A stretch of DNA of 64,000 nt from Oceanibacterium hippocampi (GTDB lineage: Bacteria > Pseudomonadota > Alphaproteobacteria > Sneathiellales > Sneathiellaceae): contig NZ_FWFR01000002.1 of the NCBI RefSeq assembly GCF_900172325.1, positions 248,001 to 312,000 on the forward strand, in the 5' to 3' direction. Below are positions 53,651-63,523 of the stretch, in pieces. Under the pieces are notes generated by a model. That model did not search any database, was not told the DNA's origin, and saw nothing but the letters and a program-made list of their open reading frames with translations. The first letter of the stretch is position 1, and every line of letters begins with the position of its first letter. Made by a program: the position numbers and the translations under genes.

Positions 53651-53674
53651 GGTTGGCCGACCGCGAGGTGGCGC

Positions 53675-55015
53675 TCAGCGCGCCTCCAGCCGTACCGCCA
53701 TGCCCCCCTTCGGCCGCAGGACGATCGTTCCAAACCCCCTGACCTGCGGCGCGATGGTTTCGACGAACCGGAAACGGCGGGCGATCGTGGCCAGGATTAT
53801 CTGAGCCTCCATCATCGCGAAGCTGTTGCCGATGCAGATGCGCGGCCCGGCCCCGAAGGGCAGGTAGGCGAGACGCGGCCGGTCGGCGCTGCCCTCCGGC
53901 GAGAAGCGATCGGGATCGAAGCGCTCGGGCTCCTCCCATACCTCCGGATTGCGGTGCGCAAGCCAGATCTGCACGGTCATGATGGTGCCCTTCGGCACGG
54001 GAACGCCGTCGATCACATCGTCGTCGAGCGCATCGCGGGCGATTTGCGGCACCGTCGGGTGGAAGCGCATCGTTTCCTCGATGATCTGCCGCGCATAGGG
54101 CAGTTTCGGCAGATCCTCGAACGCCACGGCGCGGTCACCGACGACCGCGTCGACTTCCGCGCACAGCCGTTCCTGCACGCCCGGCCAGGTCGTGAGCGCG
54201 TGGGCCGCCCAGGCGAGCGTGGTCGCGGTCGTCTCGTGACCGGCGAGGAACATCGTCATGACCTCGTCGCGAAGCTGCCTGTCGGACATTCCCTCGCCGG
54301 TTTCCTCGTCGCGGGCGAGCATGAACATCGACAGAAGGTCGCCACGATCGGTCGGATCCGCGCGCCTGCTTCTGATGATTGGCTCGATGATGCGGTCGAG
54401 AACCGCCATGGCGCGCCGGGTGGCCGCCGATTCGATCCGCGGGAACCATTCCGGCACGCCGATCAGGTCGCGGACCCGGACGACGGTGCCGCGCTCGTTC
54501 AAGGCATTCATCGCCTGGCCCACCGCGGCCTTGTCGGCCGCGTCGAGGCCCTGGCTGAACATCGTCCTGCAGATGATCTCGACGGTCAGCTTCGACATCT
54601 CGCGCAGCATGTCGATGCTTTCGCCCCGCGCGACGGCATCGCACCAGCCATCGACCTGGGCGTCGGTCTCCTCCTGCATGGTGCGCGCGAACTCGCGGAT
54701 CCGCCGGTGGTGAAAGGCCGGCGCCGCGATCCGCCGCTGCCGGCGCCAGAACGAGCCCTCGCTGACCAGCAGGCCGTTGCCGATGATCGGTCTGAACAGC
54801 GCGCGGGCAAGCGGCGACTTGTCATAGTTCCGGGCATTCCCGACGAGGACGTGATGCAGGTGTTCCGGCTTCCAGATCACCATCGTCTTGCGGAACAGGA
54901 AGCGGCGGATTCCGAGCCCTGCCCTCGGATCGATGCTGCGGAACAGCGATTCCGGGTCCCTGTTCAGTCGCCGGTAGATCTCGAAGAGGCCCAACTTGCC
55001 TGCACTCGTACTCAC
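53675..55015 (-). CDS. Cytochrome P450
   Basis: The 446-residue soluble P450 monooxygenase. The I-helix motif is AGHETTATTLAWA, the ExxR motif lies in EETMRFHPT, and the heme-thiolate loop is FGAGPRICIGNSFA. No N-terminal membrane anchor is seen. The closest type by eye is the CYP fatty-acid/terpene class of bacteria, but the substrate is not determinable. No ferredoxin or ferredoxin reductase gene is adjacent. It is convergent with the kinase gene. Confidence 0.93.
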   Translation of the reverse strand: MSTSAGKLGLFEIYRRLNRDPESLFRSIDPRAGLGIRRFLFRKTMVIWKPEHLHHVLVGNARNYDKSPLARALFRPIIGNGLLVSEGSFWRRQRRIAAPAFHHRRIREFARTMQEETDAQVDGWCDAVARGESIDMLREMSKLTVEIICRTMFSQGLDAADKAAVGQAMNALNERGTVVRVRDLIGVPEWFPRIESAATRRAMAVLDRIIEPIIRSRRADPTDRGDLLSMFMLARDEETGEGMSDRQLRDEVMTMFLAGHETTATTLAWAAHALTTWPGVQERLCAEVDAVVGDRAVAFEDLPKLPYARQIIEETMRFHPTVPQIARDALDDDVIDGVPVPKGTIMTVQIWLAHRNPEVWEEPERFDPDRFSPEGSADRPRLAYLPFGAGPRICIGNSFAMMEAQIILATIARRFRFVETIAPQVRGFGTIVLRPKGGMAVRLEAR

Positions 55016-55252
55016 AGCTGCCTCCGCCCTTCAGGCATTTTCAGGACTCACGATACAACACATGGGAAACACTAATGAACACGGCCAGTCCGCACGCTTG
55101 CCGACCGGTGTGGCCACCCGCACAGGCCTTGCGGGCGATGGGAACGTGGGGGATTCCGATTGAACATGTTCCGTGGGTAAATTGCAGGAAGAAGGTTAAC
55201 AATGTCTGCCGTTTCCCCGCCTTCCGACAGTCGGATGCCGGGGCAGCGAAAG

Positions 55253-55277
55253 AAAAAGGGGGGCACGAGCCCCCCTT
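55253..55277 (-). terminator. Rho-independent terminator of the pyrimidine ABC operon
   Basis: Stem AAGGGGGGC / GCCCCCCTT with a 4-base loop; read on the minus strand it continues into TTTTTCTTT. It lies 28 bases beyond the stop codon of the substrate-binding protein gene (55305). The rest of the 55016-55304 gap shows no gene. Confidence 0.85.
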
Positions 55278-55304
55278 CTCCGTCTTCCCTTGCAGGCGTC
55301 GGAA

Positions 55305-56303
55305 CTACATTCCCATCGCCTTGTTCCAGACATCATGCGTCCAGGCGCCAACCGGCTCCTTGGAGATGACCGGCGTGGAATCGGTCTTGAGCAGGATATC
55401 AACGGTCCGCTGGTAGGCGGCCGGGTCGAGCTTGCCGAGCGCGCCGTCATTGGCAATCAGCTTGGCAATCTCGGCCATCATCCGCTTCTGGTGCTTCTCG
55501 GTCTGGGCGCCACTGGCGTCATTCTCGAGAACGATCTCGGCCGCTTCGTCCGGATTCTCGATGGCCCATTTCCAGCCCATCATCGAGGCCTTCACGAAGC
55601 GCGCGAGCTTGTCGACCATCTTCGGGTCATTGAGCGAGCTCTCGAGGGCATAGAGACCGTCCTCGAGCGTCGCGACGCCCTGATCCTCGTACTTGAAGAC
55701 CGTGAGCTCTTCCGGCGTCAGGCCGGCGTCGATGACCTGCCAGTATTCGTTGTAGGTCATGGTCGAGACGCAGGCGGCCTGCTTCTGCAGCAGCGGATCG
55801 ACGTTGAAGCCCTGCTTCAGCACGGCGATGTCGGCATCGGAACCGGCGGTCTTGAGGCCGAGCTTGTCCATCCAGGACAGGAACGGATACTCGTTGCCGA
55901 AGAACCAGACGCCGAGCGTCTTGCCCTTGAAGTCGTCCGGCGAATTGACCCCGGCGTCCTTGCGGCAGGTCAGCATCATGCCCGACTTGTCGAAGACCTG
56001 GGCGATATTGACCAGCGGCACACCCTTCTCGCGGGTTGCCAGCGCCGACGGCATCCAGTCGATGATCACGTCCGCGCCGCCACCGGCGAGAACCTGGGCC
56101 GGCGCGATGTCGGGGCCGCCCGGCTTGATCGTGACGTCGAGATCGGCTTCGTCGTAGAGGCCCTTGTCCTTGGCCACGTAATAGCCGGCGAACTGTGCCT
56201 GGGTCACCCACTTGAGCTGGACGGTGAGCGCGTCCTTGGCCTCAGCGGTGCCGATGCCAAGCGCCAGTACCGCGGCCGTCGCCATCAATCCGAGTTTTCT
56301 CAT
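55305..56303 (-). CDS. ABC transporter substrate-binding protein (NMT1/THI5-like)
   Basis: The 332-residue periplasmic binding protein has a signal peptide (about 1-22, GTAEAKD). It is of the NMT1/SsuA type (LKWVTQAQFAGYYVAKDKGLYDEADLDV, GGGADVIIDWMPSALATREKG). These bind pyrimidine-like or sulfonate compounds. The operon with preTA and a carbamoylase points to a pyrimidine, dihydropyrimidine or ureido compound as ligand. It is the last gene before the terminator at 55253. Confidence 0.88.
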   Translation of the reverse strand: MRKLGLMATAAVLALGIGTAEAKDALTVQLKWVTQAQFAGYYVAKDKGLYDEADLDVTIKPGGPDIAPAQVLAGGGADVIIDWMPSALATREKGVPLVNIAQVFDKSGMMLTCRKDAGVNSPDDFKGKTLGVWFFGNEYPFLSWMDKLGLKTAGSDADIAVLKQGFNVDPLLQKQAACVSTMTYNEYWQVIDAGLTPEELTVFKYEDQGVATLEDGLYALESSLNDPKMVDKLARFVKASMMGWKWAIENPDEAAEIVLENDASGAQTEKHQKRMMAEIAKLIANDGALGKLDPAAYQRTVDILLKTDSTPVISKEPVGAWTHDVWNKAMGM

Positions 56304-56328
56304 CCAACCTCTCCTGTTGTCGTTCTGG

Positions 56329-57480
56329 TTATCGCCGGTAGGACGGGTGCCAAGAGGTCACTGCCCTCTCGAGAAGCGCCAGTCCCCCATAGAACATGCT
56401 GCCGAAAATCGCCGCGACGGCGATCGTCGCCCAGACCATGTCTATGTTCATTCGACCGACCTCGGTCGAGATTCTGAATCCCATTCCGACGATCGGCGTT
56501 CCGAAGAACTCTGCAACAATCGCGCCGATCAGCGCCAGCGTGGAATTGATCTTCAAGGCGTTGAAGATGAACGGCATCGCGTTCGGCAGCCGCAGGAACA
56601 GCAGGGTCTGCCAGTATCCGGCGGCGTAGGACCGCATCAGGTCCCGTTCCATGCTGCCGGCGGCGTTGAGGCCGGCCAGCGTGTTGATCAGCATCGGGAA
56701 GAAGGTCATCACCACGATCACCGCCGCCTTGGACTGCCAGTCGAAACCGAACCACATCACCATGATCGGGGCGATGCCGATGATCGGTATGGCGCTGACC
56801 AGCGAACCGAGCGGCAGGAGGCCGCGCTGCAGGAACGGCACCCGGTCGACCAGGACCGCGATCAGGAAGCCCGAGCCGCAGCCGAAGGCGAAGCCCGAGA
56901 GCACCGATTTCATCACCGTCTGGTAGAAGTCGGCGCGCAGCGTGTCGGTGTTGGCAACGAAGACCTGGGCGATCTGGCTCGGCGCCGGCAGCAGGACGCG
57001 CGGGATGCCGAAGCCCTGCACGACGATCTCCCAGAGATAGAGCAGCCAGAGTCCGAAGAGCGTCGGGACGATCAGCGCGTAGATCCCGCTTTCCGTGCCG
57101 TCGCGGGTCAGGACCTCCATCGCCCGCCAGGCACTCAGGCCGAGCGCGCCGACGAAGATCCAGAGGCCCCAGCCGGCCGTGCCCGGCGCCTGCATGACGA
57201 TGTCGAGGCCGCCGATGGCGGCGGCGATGGTCACGGCGGCGAGCGCGAGCCCGCTTGCCGGTCCGCCGGCCAGCCCGCGCCGGTCGGCCACCAGCCAGCC
57301 CGCCGCGGTGGCGATCAGCAGCGCGATGGCGAACAGCGGCCAGCCGCCGGTCCACCAGTGACGGACCGTCTCGCCCGCAGCCGCGTCGCCGTGGCCGGCC
57401 GGCAGGGCGAACGCCACGAGGCCGAGCAGCAGCGCGCCCGCGACCGGCAGATCGATCGGCACGGCATTGCCCCGGCTCAT
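56329..57480 (-). CDS. ABC transporter permease, long form
   Basis: The 383-residue SsuC/TauC-type inner-membrane permease. It has an extra N-terminal set of about four helices (1-125) before the standard six-helix BPD_transp_1 core. The cytoplasmic coupling loop reads MERDLMRSYAAGYWQTLLFLRLPNAMPFIF. It overlaps the second permease gene by four bases. The two different permeases probably form a heterodimer. Confidence 0.9.
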   Translation of the reverse strand: MSRGNAVPIDLPVAGALLLGLVAFALPAGHGDAAAGETVRHWWTGGWPLFAIALLIATAAGWLVADRRGLAGGPASGLALAAVTIAAAIGGLDIVMQAPGTAGWGLWIFVGALGLSAWRAMEVLTRDGTESGIYALIVPTLFGLWLLYLWEIVVQGFGIPRVLLPAPSQIAQVFVANTDTLRADFYQTVMKSVLSGFAFGCGSGFLIAVLVDRVPFLQRGLLPLGSLVSAIPIIGIAPIMVMWFGFDWQSKAAVIVVMTFFPMLINTLAGLNAAGSMERDLMRSYAAGYWQTLLFLRLPNAMPFIFNALKINSTLALIGAIVAEFFGTPIVGMGFRISTEVGRMNIDMVWATIAVAAIFGSMFYGGLALLERAVTSWHPSYRR

Positions 57481-58403
57481 CGCTGCGCCCCCATTTGCGA
57501 CAGCACTAATCGTTCGATCGCGCTGACCGCGAAGACCAGGACCATGCCGAGCAGGGAGGCGACGACGAGCGCCGACCAAATCTGGATCGTTTGCCCGTAG
57601 TAGGAGCCGGCAAGCAGCCGGGCACCGATCCCGGCGACCGCGCCGGTCGGCAATTCGCCGACGATGGCGCCGACCAGGCTGATCGCGATCGCCACCTTCA
57701 GGCTGGTGAACAGGAACGGCACCGAGGCCGGCAGGCGAAGCTTCCAGAAGACCTGCATCTGCGAGGCCGAATAGGTCCGCATCAGGTCGCGCTGCATGAC
57801 GTCGGGCGACCGCAGCCCCTTCACCATGCCGATCGTCACCGGGAAGAAGCAGAGATACATCGAGATGATCGATTTCGGGATCAGGCCGACCAGATTGACG
57901 CTCGCGAGCACGACGATGATCATCGGCGCGATCGCCAGGATGGGAATGGTCTGGGAGGTTATGACCCAGGGCATCAGGCTGCGGTCGAGGGTCCGCACAT
58001 GGACGATGCAGACCGCGATCAGGACCCCGAGAACGGTGCCGAAGACGAAGCCCAGCAGGGTCGCCGAGGCGGTGATCCAGGTGTGATAGACGAGGCTCCG
58101 TTTCGAGGTGATCTTCTTCTGGAAGACCGTCTCGTTGATCTCGACGGCGATCTGGTGCGGCGCCGGCAGGATCGGACGCTCCATCGACCAGGTGGCATCG
58201 ACCAGTTCGGCCGTCGTGTAGGTCTTGCCCTGGCGCTTGAAGGTGTCGCGCACGATGTCGGCATTCATGAAGATCGCGCCGACATACCAGGCGATCAGCA
58301 GGCAGCCGAGCACGGTCAGAATCGGCAGCGTCCGCCCGTCCCGCAACCGGGCCCAGAGGCCCGGCGCCGGGCGCCCGCCCGCGGTGGCGGCGTCAGTCGT
58401 CAT
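57477..58403 (-). CDS. ABC transporter permease
   Basis: The 308-residue permease of the same SsuC/TauC class with six core helices and coupling loop MQRDLMRTYSASQMQVFWKLRLPASVPFLF. An N-terminal helix (about 27-44) and a periplasmic loop precede the core. ATG 58403 overlaps the end of the ATPase gene by 11 bases, so translation is likely coupled. Confidence 0.9.
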   Translation of the reverse strand: MTTDAATAGGRPAPGLWARLRDGRTLPILTVLGCLLIAWYVGAIFMNADIVRDTFKRQGKTYTTAELVDATWSMERPILPAPHQIAVEINETVFQKKITSKRSLVYHTWITASATLLGFVFGTVLGVLIAVCIVHVRTLDRSLMPWVITSQTIPILAIAPMIIVVLASVNLVGLIPKSIISMYLCFFPVTIGMVKGLRSPDVMQRDLMRTYSASQMQVFWKLRLPASVPFLFTSLKVAIAISLVGAIVGELPTGAVAGIGARLLAGSYYGQTIQIWSALVVASLLGMVLVFAVSAIERLVLSQMGAQR

Positions 58404-59223
58404 AGGAATGCCCGGCCCTGAGCCCCTCCCGCACTTCATGCGCGATGGCGAGGAATTCGGGCGTCTCGCGGATGTCGAGCCGGCGGTCGGCCGGCAGGTT
58501 GCAGTCGATCACCTTCAGGATCCTGCCCGGCCGGGGCGACATCACGACGATCTTGCTCGACAGGAAGACCGCTTCGGGGATCGAATGGGTGACGAAGACG
58601 ACGGTCTTCCGGGTCTGCGCCCAGAGCTGGATGAGCTGCTCGTTCAGGTGATCGCGGGTAATCTCGTCGAGCGCGCCGAACGGCTCGTCCATCAGGAGGA
58701 GATCGGGATCGAAGCAGAGCGCGCGGGCGATCGAGACCCGCTGCTGCATGCCGCCCGAGAGCTGCCACGGCATCTTCTTGCCGAAGCCGCCGAGATTGAC
58801 CAGGTCGAGATAATGCTCGATGCGGCGCTTCCGCTCGGCACGCGGAATTCCCATGATTTCCAGCGGCAGGGCGATGTTGCGCTCGACGCTGCGCCAGGGA
58901 TAGAGCGCGGCCGCCTGGAAGACATAACCATAGGCCCGCCGCTCGCGGGCTTCCGACGGCGTCATCCCGTTGATCGAGATCGTCCCGCCGGTCGGCTGTT
59001 CGAGATCGGCGATCACCCGCATCAGGGTCGTCTTGCCGCAGCCGGACGGTCCGATAAAGGAAACGAATTCGTTCTCGCCGATCGTCAGGTCGACATTGGC
59101 AAGGGCATGAACCGGCCCGTCCGCGGTCTCGAATACGAGCGATAAATCGCGCGCCTCGACGACCGTCCGGCGGCCTTCCGCGGTTCTGTCGATGGCTGCC
59201 GCCTGGGCAACGGTCTTGGTCAT
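58393..59223 (-). CDS. ABC transporter ATP-binding protein
   Basis: The 276-residue ATPase has Walker A GPSGCGKTT, signature LSGGMQQRV, Walker B LLLMDEPFGALDE and the switch His in VTHSIPEAV. It is of the SsuB/TauB/NrtD class that energises NMT1-type importers. It is first of the four transporter genes, 119 bases after the M20 carbamoylase gene on the same strand. Confidence 0.94.
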   Translation of the reverse strand: MTKTVAQAAAIDRTAEGRRTVVEARDLSLVFETADGPVHALANVDLTIGENEFVSFIGPSGCGKTTLMRVIADLEQPTGGTISINGMTPSEARERRAYGYVFQAAALYPWRSVERNIALPLEIMGIPRAERKRRIEHYLDLVNLGGFGKKMPWQLSGGMQQRVSIARALCFDPDLLLMDEPFGALDEITRDHLNEQLIQLWAQTRKTVVFVTHSIPEAVFLSSKIVVMSPRPGRILKVIDCNLPADRRLDIRETPEFLAIAHEVREGLRAGHSYDD

Positions 59224-59342
59224 GAAACTACCCGTCAGACATCTGGAATTGCGGCGCGGCCGGCGCCGGCAGGGCCGCGTCGGCCGGCCGGCCGGCGCTG
59301 CTCGTCACGACGTTACCGCACCGCACAATTTCGGGCAAACGG

Positions 59343-60581
59343 TCAGGACAGCGCGTTCGCGCGTTCGAGCACCGCATGCAGCAGCACGTTGCAGCCGGCG
59401 GCGATATCGGCGGACGTTGCGTTCTCGACCTCGTTATGGCTGATCCCGTTCTCGCAGGGCACGAAGATCATCCCCGTCGGCGCCACGCGATTGATGTAGC
59501 AGGCGTCGTGGCCGGCGCCGGAAACGATATCCATATGGCCGAACCCCGCCAGTTTCGCCCCTTTGCGGACCGCGTTCACGCAATCCGGGTCGAAGGCGAC
59601 GGGCGGCGAGTACCAGATCTGCTCGAACGCCATCTCGACGCCGATCTCGGCCGTCACCTTGTCGCAGAAGGCCCGCAGTTCGGAATCCATCTGCGCCAGG
59701 GTATCGGCGTCGGGATGACGGAAATCGACGGCGAAGAAGACCTTGCCCGGTATCGTGTTCCGCGAATTCGGGCTGACCTGCATCAGGCCGACCGTGGCAC
59801 AGGCGTAGGGCTGATGCGCGAGGCCGATCCGATTGACCTCGCCGACGATGCGCGCGGCGCCGACCAGCGCGTCCTTGCGGACCTTCATCGGCGTCGGGCC
59901 GGCGTGGGCCTCCTGCCCGGTCAGCGTGATCTCGTACCAGCGCTGGCCCTGGGCGCCGGTAACCACGCCGATGGTCTTCTCCTCCGCCTCGAGGATCGGC
60001 CCCTGCTCGATATGCGCCTCGAAGAAGGCCTTGATCGGGCGGCCGCCGACCTCGCGATCACCGGCATAGCCGATCCGTGCCAGTTCCTCGCCCATCGTCT
60101 TGCCGTCGAGATCGGCGCGGCTGAGCCCGTACTCGAGGTCGAAGGCCCCGGCGAACACGCCCGAGGCGACCATCGCCGGGGCGAAGCGCGAGCCTTCCTC
60201 GTTGGTCCAGACCGCGACCTCGACCGGCGCTTCGGTTTCGATCCGGTGATCGTTGAGCGAGCGGATCACCTCCAGGCCGGCGAGCACGCCGTAGACGCCG
60301 TCGAACTTGCCGCCGGTCGGCTGGGTGTCGAGGTGGCTGCCGGTCATCACCGGCGGCATGTCCTCGTTCCGGCCGGGCCGCCGGGCAAAGATGTTGCCCA
60401 TCTTGTCGACGCTGACGCTGCAGCCGGCCTCCTTGCACCAGGATACGAACAGATCGCGTCCCGCCTTGTCGAGATCGGTAAGGGCGAGACGGCAGACGCC
60501 GCCCTTCTCGGTGGCGCCGATCTTCGCCATCTCCATCAGGCTCTGCCAGAGCCTGTCGCCATCAACCTGCAAATTCTGCAC
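59343..60581 (-). CDS. M20-family N-carbamoyl-beta-alanine / N-carbamoyl amino acid hydrolase
   Basis: The 412-residue zinc-dependent carbamoylase (hydantoinase/carbamoylase type). Metal and catalytic motifs are GSHLDTQPTGGKFDG, WTNEEGSRFAP, HIEQGP and SGAGHDACY; a dimerisation lid lies at about 215-325. It releases NH3, CO2 and beta-alanine or a related amino acid. It is third in the preT-preA operon, giving this locus a second, non-homologous candidate for the last pyrimidine step. It could instead serve a different ureido compound. Confidence 0.9.
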   Translation of the reverse strand: MQNLQVDGDRLWQSLMEMAKIGATEKGGVCRLALTDLDKAGRDLFVSWCKEAGCSVSVDKMGNIFARRPGRNEDMPPVMTGSHLDTQPTGGKFDGVYGVLAGLEVIRSLNDHRIETEAPVEVAVWTNEEGSRFAPAMVASGVFAGAFDLEYGLSRADLDGKTMGEELARIGYAGDREVGGRPIKAFFEAHIEQGPILEAEEKTIGVVTGAQGQRWYEITLTGQEAHAGPTPMKVRKDALVGAARIVGEVNRIGLAHQPYACATVGLMQVSPNSRNTIPGKVFFAVDFRHPDADTLAQMDSELRAFCDKVTAEIGVEMAFEQIWYSPPVAFDPDCVNAVRKGAKLAGFGHMDIVSGAGHDACYINRVAPTGMIFVPCENGISHNEVENATSADIAAGCNVLLHAVLERANALS

Positions 60582-60672
60582 CCGGCCAAATCCCTGTATT
60601 CGATTGTTGATCCAGTTTCTTAGCGGTATCCGGTCGGCGCTTCTGCGTCACCGCCCGGGTACCGGTGCCACC

Positions 60673-61947
60673 CTACTCCGCCGCCTGCCGCATCGGGTTG
60701 CGCGGATCGTCCTTCCAGGTCACGTAGGGCTTGTTCTCGTCCACGCGGTGCATGGTGATGCAGCCGTCCACCGGACAGACATGCATGCAGAGATTGCAGC
60801 CGACGCACTCCGATTCGACGACCTCGTAGCGCCGCGCCCCGTCGACGCGCATCGCCGCGATCGACTGGTGCGAGGTGTCCTCGCAGGCGACATGGCAGAG
60901 CCCGCACTTGATGCAGAGATCCTGGTCGATCCTGGCGACGATCTCGTAGTTCATGTTGAGATCCTGCCAGTTGACGTAGTTCCGGGTCGCCAGGCCCCGG
61001 AAGTCCTCGATCGTCCGGTAGCCCTTTACGTCCATCCAGTCGTTCAGGCCGGTGATCATGTCGTCGACGATCTTGAAGCCGTAATGCATCGCCGCGGTGC
61101 AGACCTGCACGGTTGTCGAGCCGAGCGCGATGAATTCCGCCGCATCGCGCCAGTTCGAGACCCCGCCGATGCCCGAGATCGGGATGTTCCGGCATTCCGG
61201 GTCGCGGTCGATTTCGGCCACCATGGCGAGCGCGATGGGCTTGACCGCCGGGCCGCAATAACCGCCATGGGCGCCCTTGCCGTCGACCGTCGGCGTCGGC
61301 GCCATCACGTCCAGATCGACCGACGCGATCGAATTGATCGTGTTGATCAGCGAGACCCCGTCGGCGGTGCCCGCGACCGCGGCCCGGGCCGGGCCGAGAA
61401 TGCTGGAGACGTTCGGCGTCAGCTTGACCAGGACCGGCATCCGCGAATGCTTCTTGCACCAGCGGGCGACCATCTCGACATACTCCGGCACTTGGCCGAC
61501 GGCCGATCCCATGCCGCGCTCGGACATCCCGTGCGGACAGCCGAAATTGAGTTCGACCCCGTCCGCGCCGGTCTCCTCGACCTGCTTCAGGATGGTCTCC
61601 CAGCAGGGCTCCTCGCACGGCACCATGAGCGAGACGACGATCGCCCGGTCCGGCCAGTCGCGCTTGACCTGCTTGATCTCGCGCAGGTTGACCTCGAGCG
61701 GACGGTCGGTGATCAGCTCGATATTGTTGAAGCCGGTCATCCGCTGGCCGTCGACGGTCAGCGTGCCGTAGCGCGAGGAGACGTTGACGACCGGCGGGTC
61801 GAGCCCGAGCGTCTTCCAGACGACGCCGCCCCAGCCGGCGCGTAGCGCCCGGACGACGTTGTATTCCTTGTCGGTCGGCGGCGCGCTGGCCAGCCAGAAC
61901 GGGTTGGGCGACTTGATGCCGCCGATTTCGCAGCGCAGATCTGCCAT
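60673..61947 (-). CDS. preA: NAD-dependent dihydropyrimidine dehydrogenase, PreA subunit
   Basis: The 424-residue FMN-dependent subunit reduces uracil/thymine to the dihydro form. A TIM-barrel dihydroorotate-dehydrogenase-like domain (about 1-320; PNPFWLASAPPTDKEYNV, ELNFGCPHGMSERGMGSAVGQ) is followed by two [4Fe-4S] motifs (CIKCGLCHVAC and CVGCNLCMHVCPVDG, about 340-405). It pairs with PreT 17 bases upstream to form the bacterial DPD-like complex. Confidence 0.96.
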   Translation of the reverse strand: MADLRCEIGGIKSPNPFWLASAPPTDKEYNVVRALRAGWGGVVWKTLGLDPPVVNVSSRYGTLTVDGQRMTGFNNIELITDRPLEVNLREIKQVKRDWPDRAIVVSLMVPCEEPCWETILKQVEETGADGVELNFGCPHGMSERGMGSAVGQVPEYVEMVARWCKKHSRMPVLVKLTPNVSSILGPARAAVAGTADGVSLINTINSIASVDLDVMAPTPTVDGKGAHGGYCGPAVKPIALAMVAEIDRDPECRNIPISGIGGVSNWRDAAEFIALGSTTVQVCTAAMHYGFKIVDDMITGLNDWMDVKGYRTIEDFRGLATRNYVNWQDLNMNYEIVARIDQDLCIKCGLCHVACEDTSHQSIAAMRVDGARRYEVVESECVGCNLCMHVCPVDGCITMHRVDENKPYVTWKDDPRNPMRQAAE

Positions 61948-61964
61948 TGTCCCTCTCCTTCGGC

Positions 61965-63311
61965 TCAGCGCAGGAAGCGGTCGATCGCGTGCGCCGCGAC
62001 CTTGCCGTCCTGCACGGCCTGAACTGTGAGATCCTCGCCCGTCGCGACGCAGTCGCCGCCGGCGAAGACACCGCGCAACGAGGTCGCGCGGTCGTCGTCG
62101 ATCACGATCTTGCCGCCGTCGAGCGCCAGCACCTGGTTGCCGCCCTCGACCAGCGGGTCGGGCACCAGCATCTGGCCGATCGCCTTGAAGACCTGGTCGG
62201 CCTCGATCGTGAAGGTCTCGCCGGTGCCGGCAAGCGTGCCGTCGGCGCCGCGCCGGGTATATTCGAACTCGACGCCGGTGACCTTGCCGCCGGTCCCCAG
62301 GATACGCACCGGCCTGGCCCAGAGTTTCAGCCGGACGCCGTTCTGCTGGGCGAATTCCTGCTCGTGCCAGGTGGCGCTCATGTCGTCGGCGCCGCGCCGA
62401 TAGACCAGTGTCACGTCCTCCGCGCCGAGCCGCTTCGATTGCACCGCGACATCGATCGCCGTGTTGCCGCCGCCGATCACCACGACGCGGCGACCGACCG
62501 GCAGCGTCGTCAGATCGTCAGCCTGGCGCAGCGCGGCGATGAAATCGACCGCGTTGACGACGCCGGACAGGCTCTCGCCCTCGTCGCCGAGGGCCCGGAC
62601 ACCGGCGAGACCGCAGCCGAGAAAGACCGCATCGTGATCGCGCCGGAGCGCAGCCAGCGTGACGTCGCGGCCAAGCGCCTTGCCGCACTCGACCGTGATG
62701 CCGCCGATCCCGGTAATGAAATCGACCTCGGACTGGGCAAATCCGCCCGGGACCTTGTAGGCGGCGATGCCATATTCGTTGAGCCCGCCGGCCCGCTCGC
62801 GCGCCTCGTAGACGGTTACCTCGTGTCCCAGCATCGCGAGCCGATGAGCGCAGGCAAGCCCGGCGGGTCCCGCGCCCACCACCGCGACATGCTTGCCAGT
62901 CGGCTCGCCGCGCTCGAACGGCTGGCCCTCGCGCGCCATCAGCCAGTCGGTCGCATACCGCTGCAGGGCACCGATCTGGACCGGCTTGCTCTCCTGGGTC
63001 ATGCGGACACAGGCTTCCTCGCACAGGATCTCGGTCGGGCAGACCCGGGCGCAGGCCCCGCCGAAGATATTCTCCTCGAGGATATTGACCGCCGAAGCGC
63101 GCACGTTGTCGGTCGCGATCTTGCGGATGAAATTGGGAATGTCGATGCCGGTCGGGCACGCCTCCATGCAGGGCGCGTCATAGCAGAAGTAGCAGCGACT
63201 GGCTTCGATCAGGGCCCGGCGCCGATCCAGCGGATCCTTGACGTCGGTGAAATTCGCCGCCACGTCGACGGCAGACAGCCGCCCGGCCGCAATACCCGAA
63301 CTTTCGCTCAT
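61965..63311 (-). CDS. preT: Dihydropyrimidine dehydrogenase, PreT subunit
   Basis: The 448-residue FAD/iron-sulfur subunit passes NAD(P)H electrons to PreA. An N-terminal GltD-like [4Fe-4S] region (CYFCYDAPCMEACPTGIDIP and CARVCPTEILCEEACVR) precedes the FAD motif VVGAGPAGLACAHRLAMLGHE and the NAD(P) motif VVVIGGGNTAIDVAV. It is the first gene of the minus-strand catabolic operon. A RutR-type operator lies 80 bases upstream. Confidence 0.95.
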   Translation of the reverse strand: MSESSGIAAGRLSAVDVAANFTDVKDPLDRRRALIEASRCYFCYDAPCMEACPTGIDIPNFIRKIATDNVRASAVNILEENIFGGACARVCPTEILCEEACVRMTQESKPVQIGALQRYATDWLMAREGQPFERGEPTGKHVAVVGAGPAGLACAHRLAMLGHEVTVYEARERAGGLNEYGIAAYKVPGGFAQSEVDFITGIGGITVECGKALGRDVTLAALRRDHDAVFLGCGLAGVRALGDEGESLSGVVNAVDFIAALRQADDLTTLPVGRRVVVIGGGNTAIDVAVQSKRLGAEDVTLVYRRGADDMSATWHEQEFAQQNGVRLKLWARPVRILGTGGKVTGVEFEYTRRGADGTLAGTGETFTIEADQVFKAIGQMLVPDPLVEGGNQVLALDGGKIVIDDDRATSLRGVFAGGDCVATGEDLTVQAVQDGKVAAHAIDRFLR

Positions 63312-63390
63312 TCCACGCCTCTAACCTGTATGATCCAGACCGGTTATTCCGATCTTCAATCTCTTTTTCATTTATGAGCTTAGTGGTAAC

Positions 63391-63406
63391 CTGACCAAAC
63401 GGTCAA
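63391..63406. promoter_or_regulatory. RutR-type operator upstream of preT
   Basis: CTGACCAAACGGTCAA matches TTGACCANNTGGTCAA at 12 of 14 fixed bases. It lies between preT and the RutR-like regulator gene. On the minus strand its TTGACC arm sits where a preT -35 element could be, consistent with repression that is relieved by uracil. Confidence 0.72.
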
Positions 63407-63523
63407 GAAGTTTGGCGCCGGCGCGGATCCCGCTTTTGCGACATCCGGCCGGAACGATAAAACGGGCCAGGCGTCGGTGCGCGGCAGGCTCGCAGGGAAC
63501 CAAGGGATGAAGGAACGCCGTCA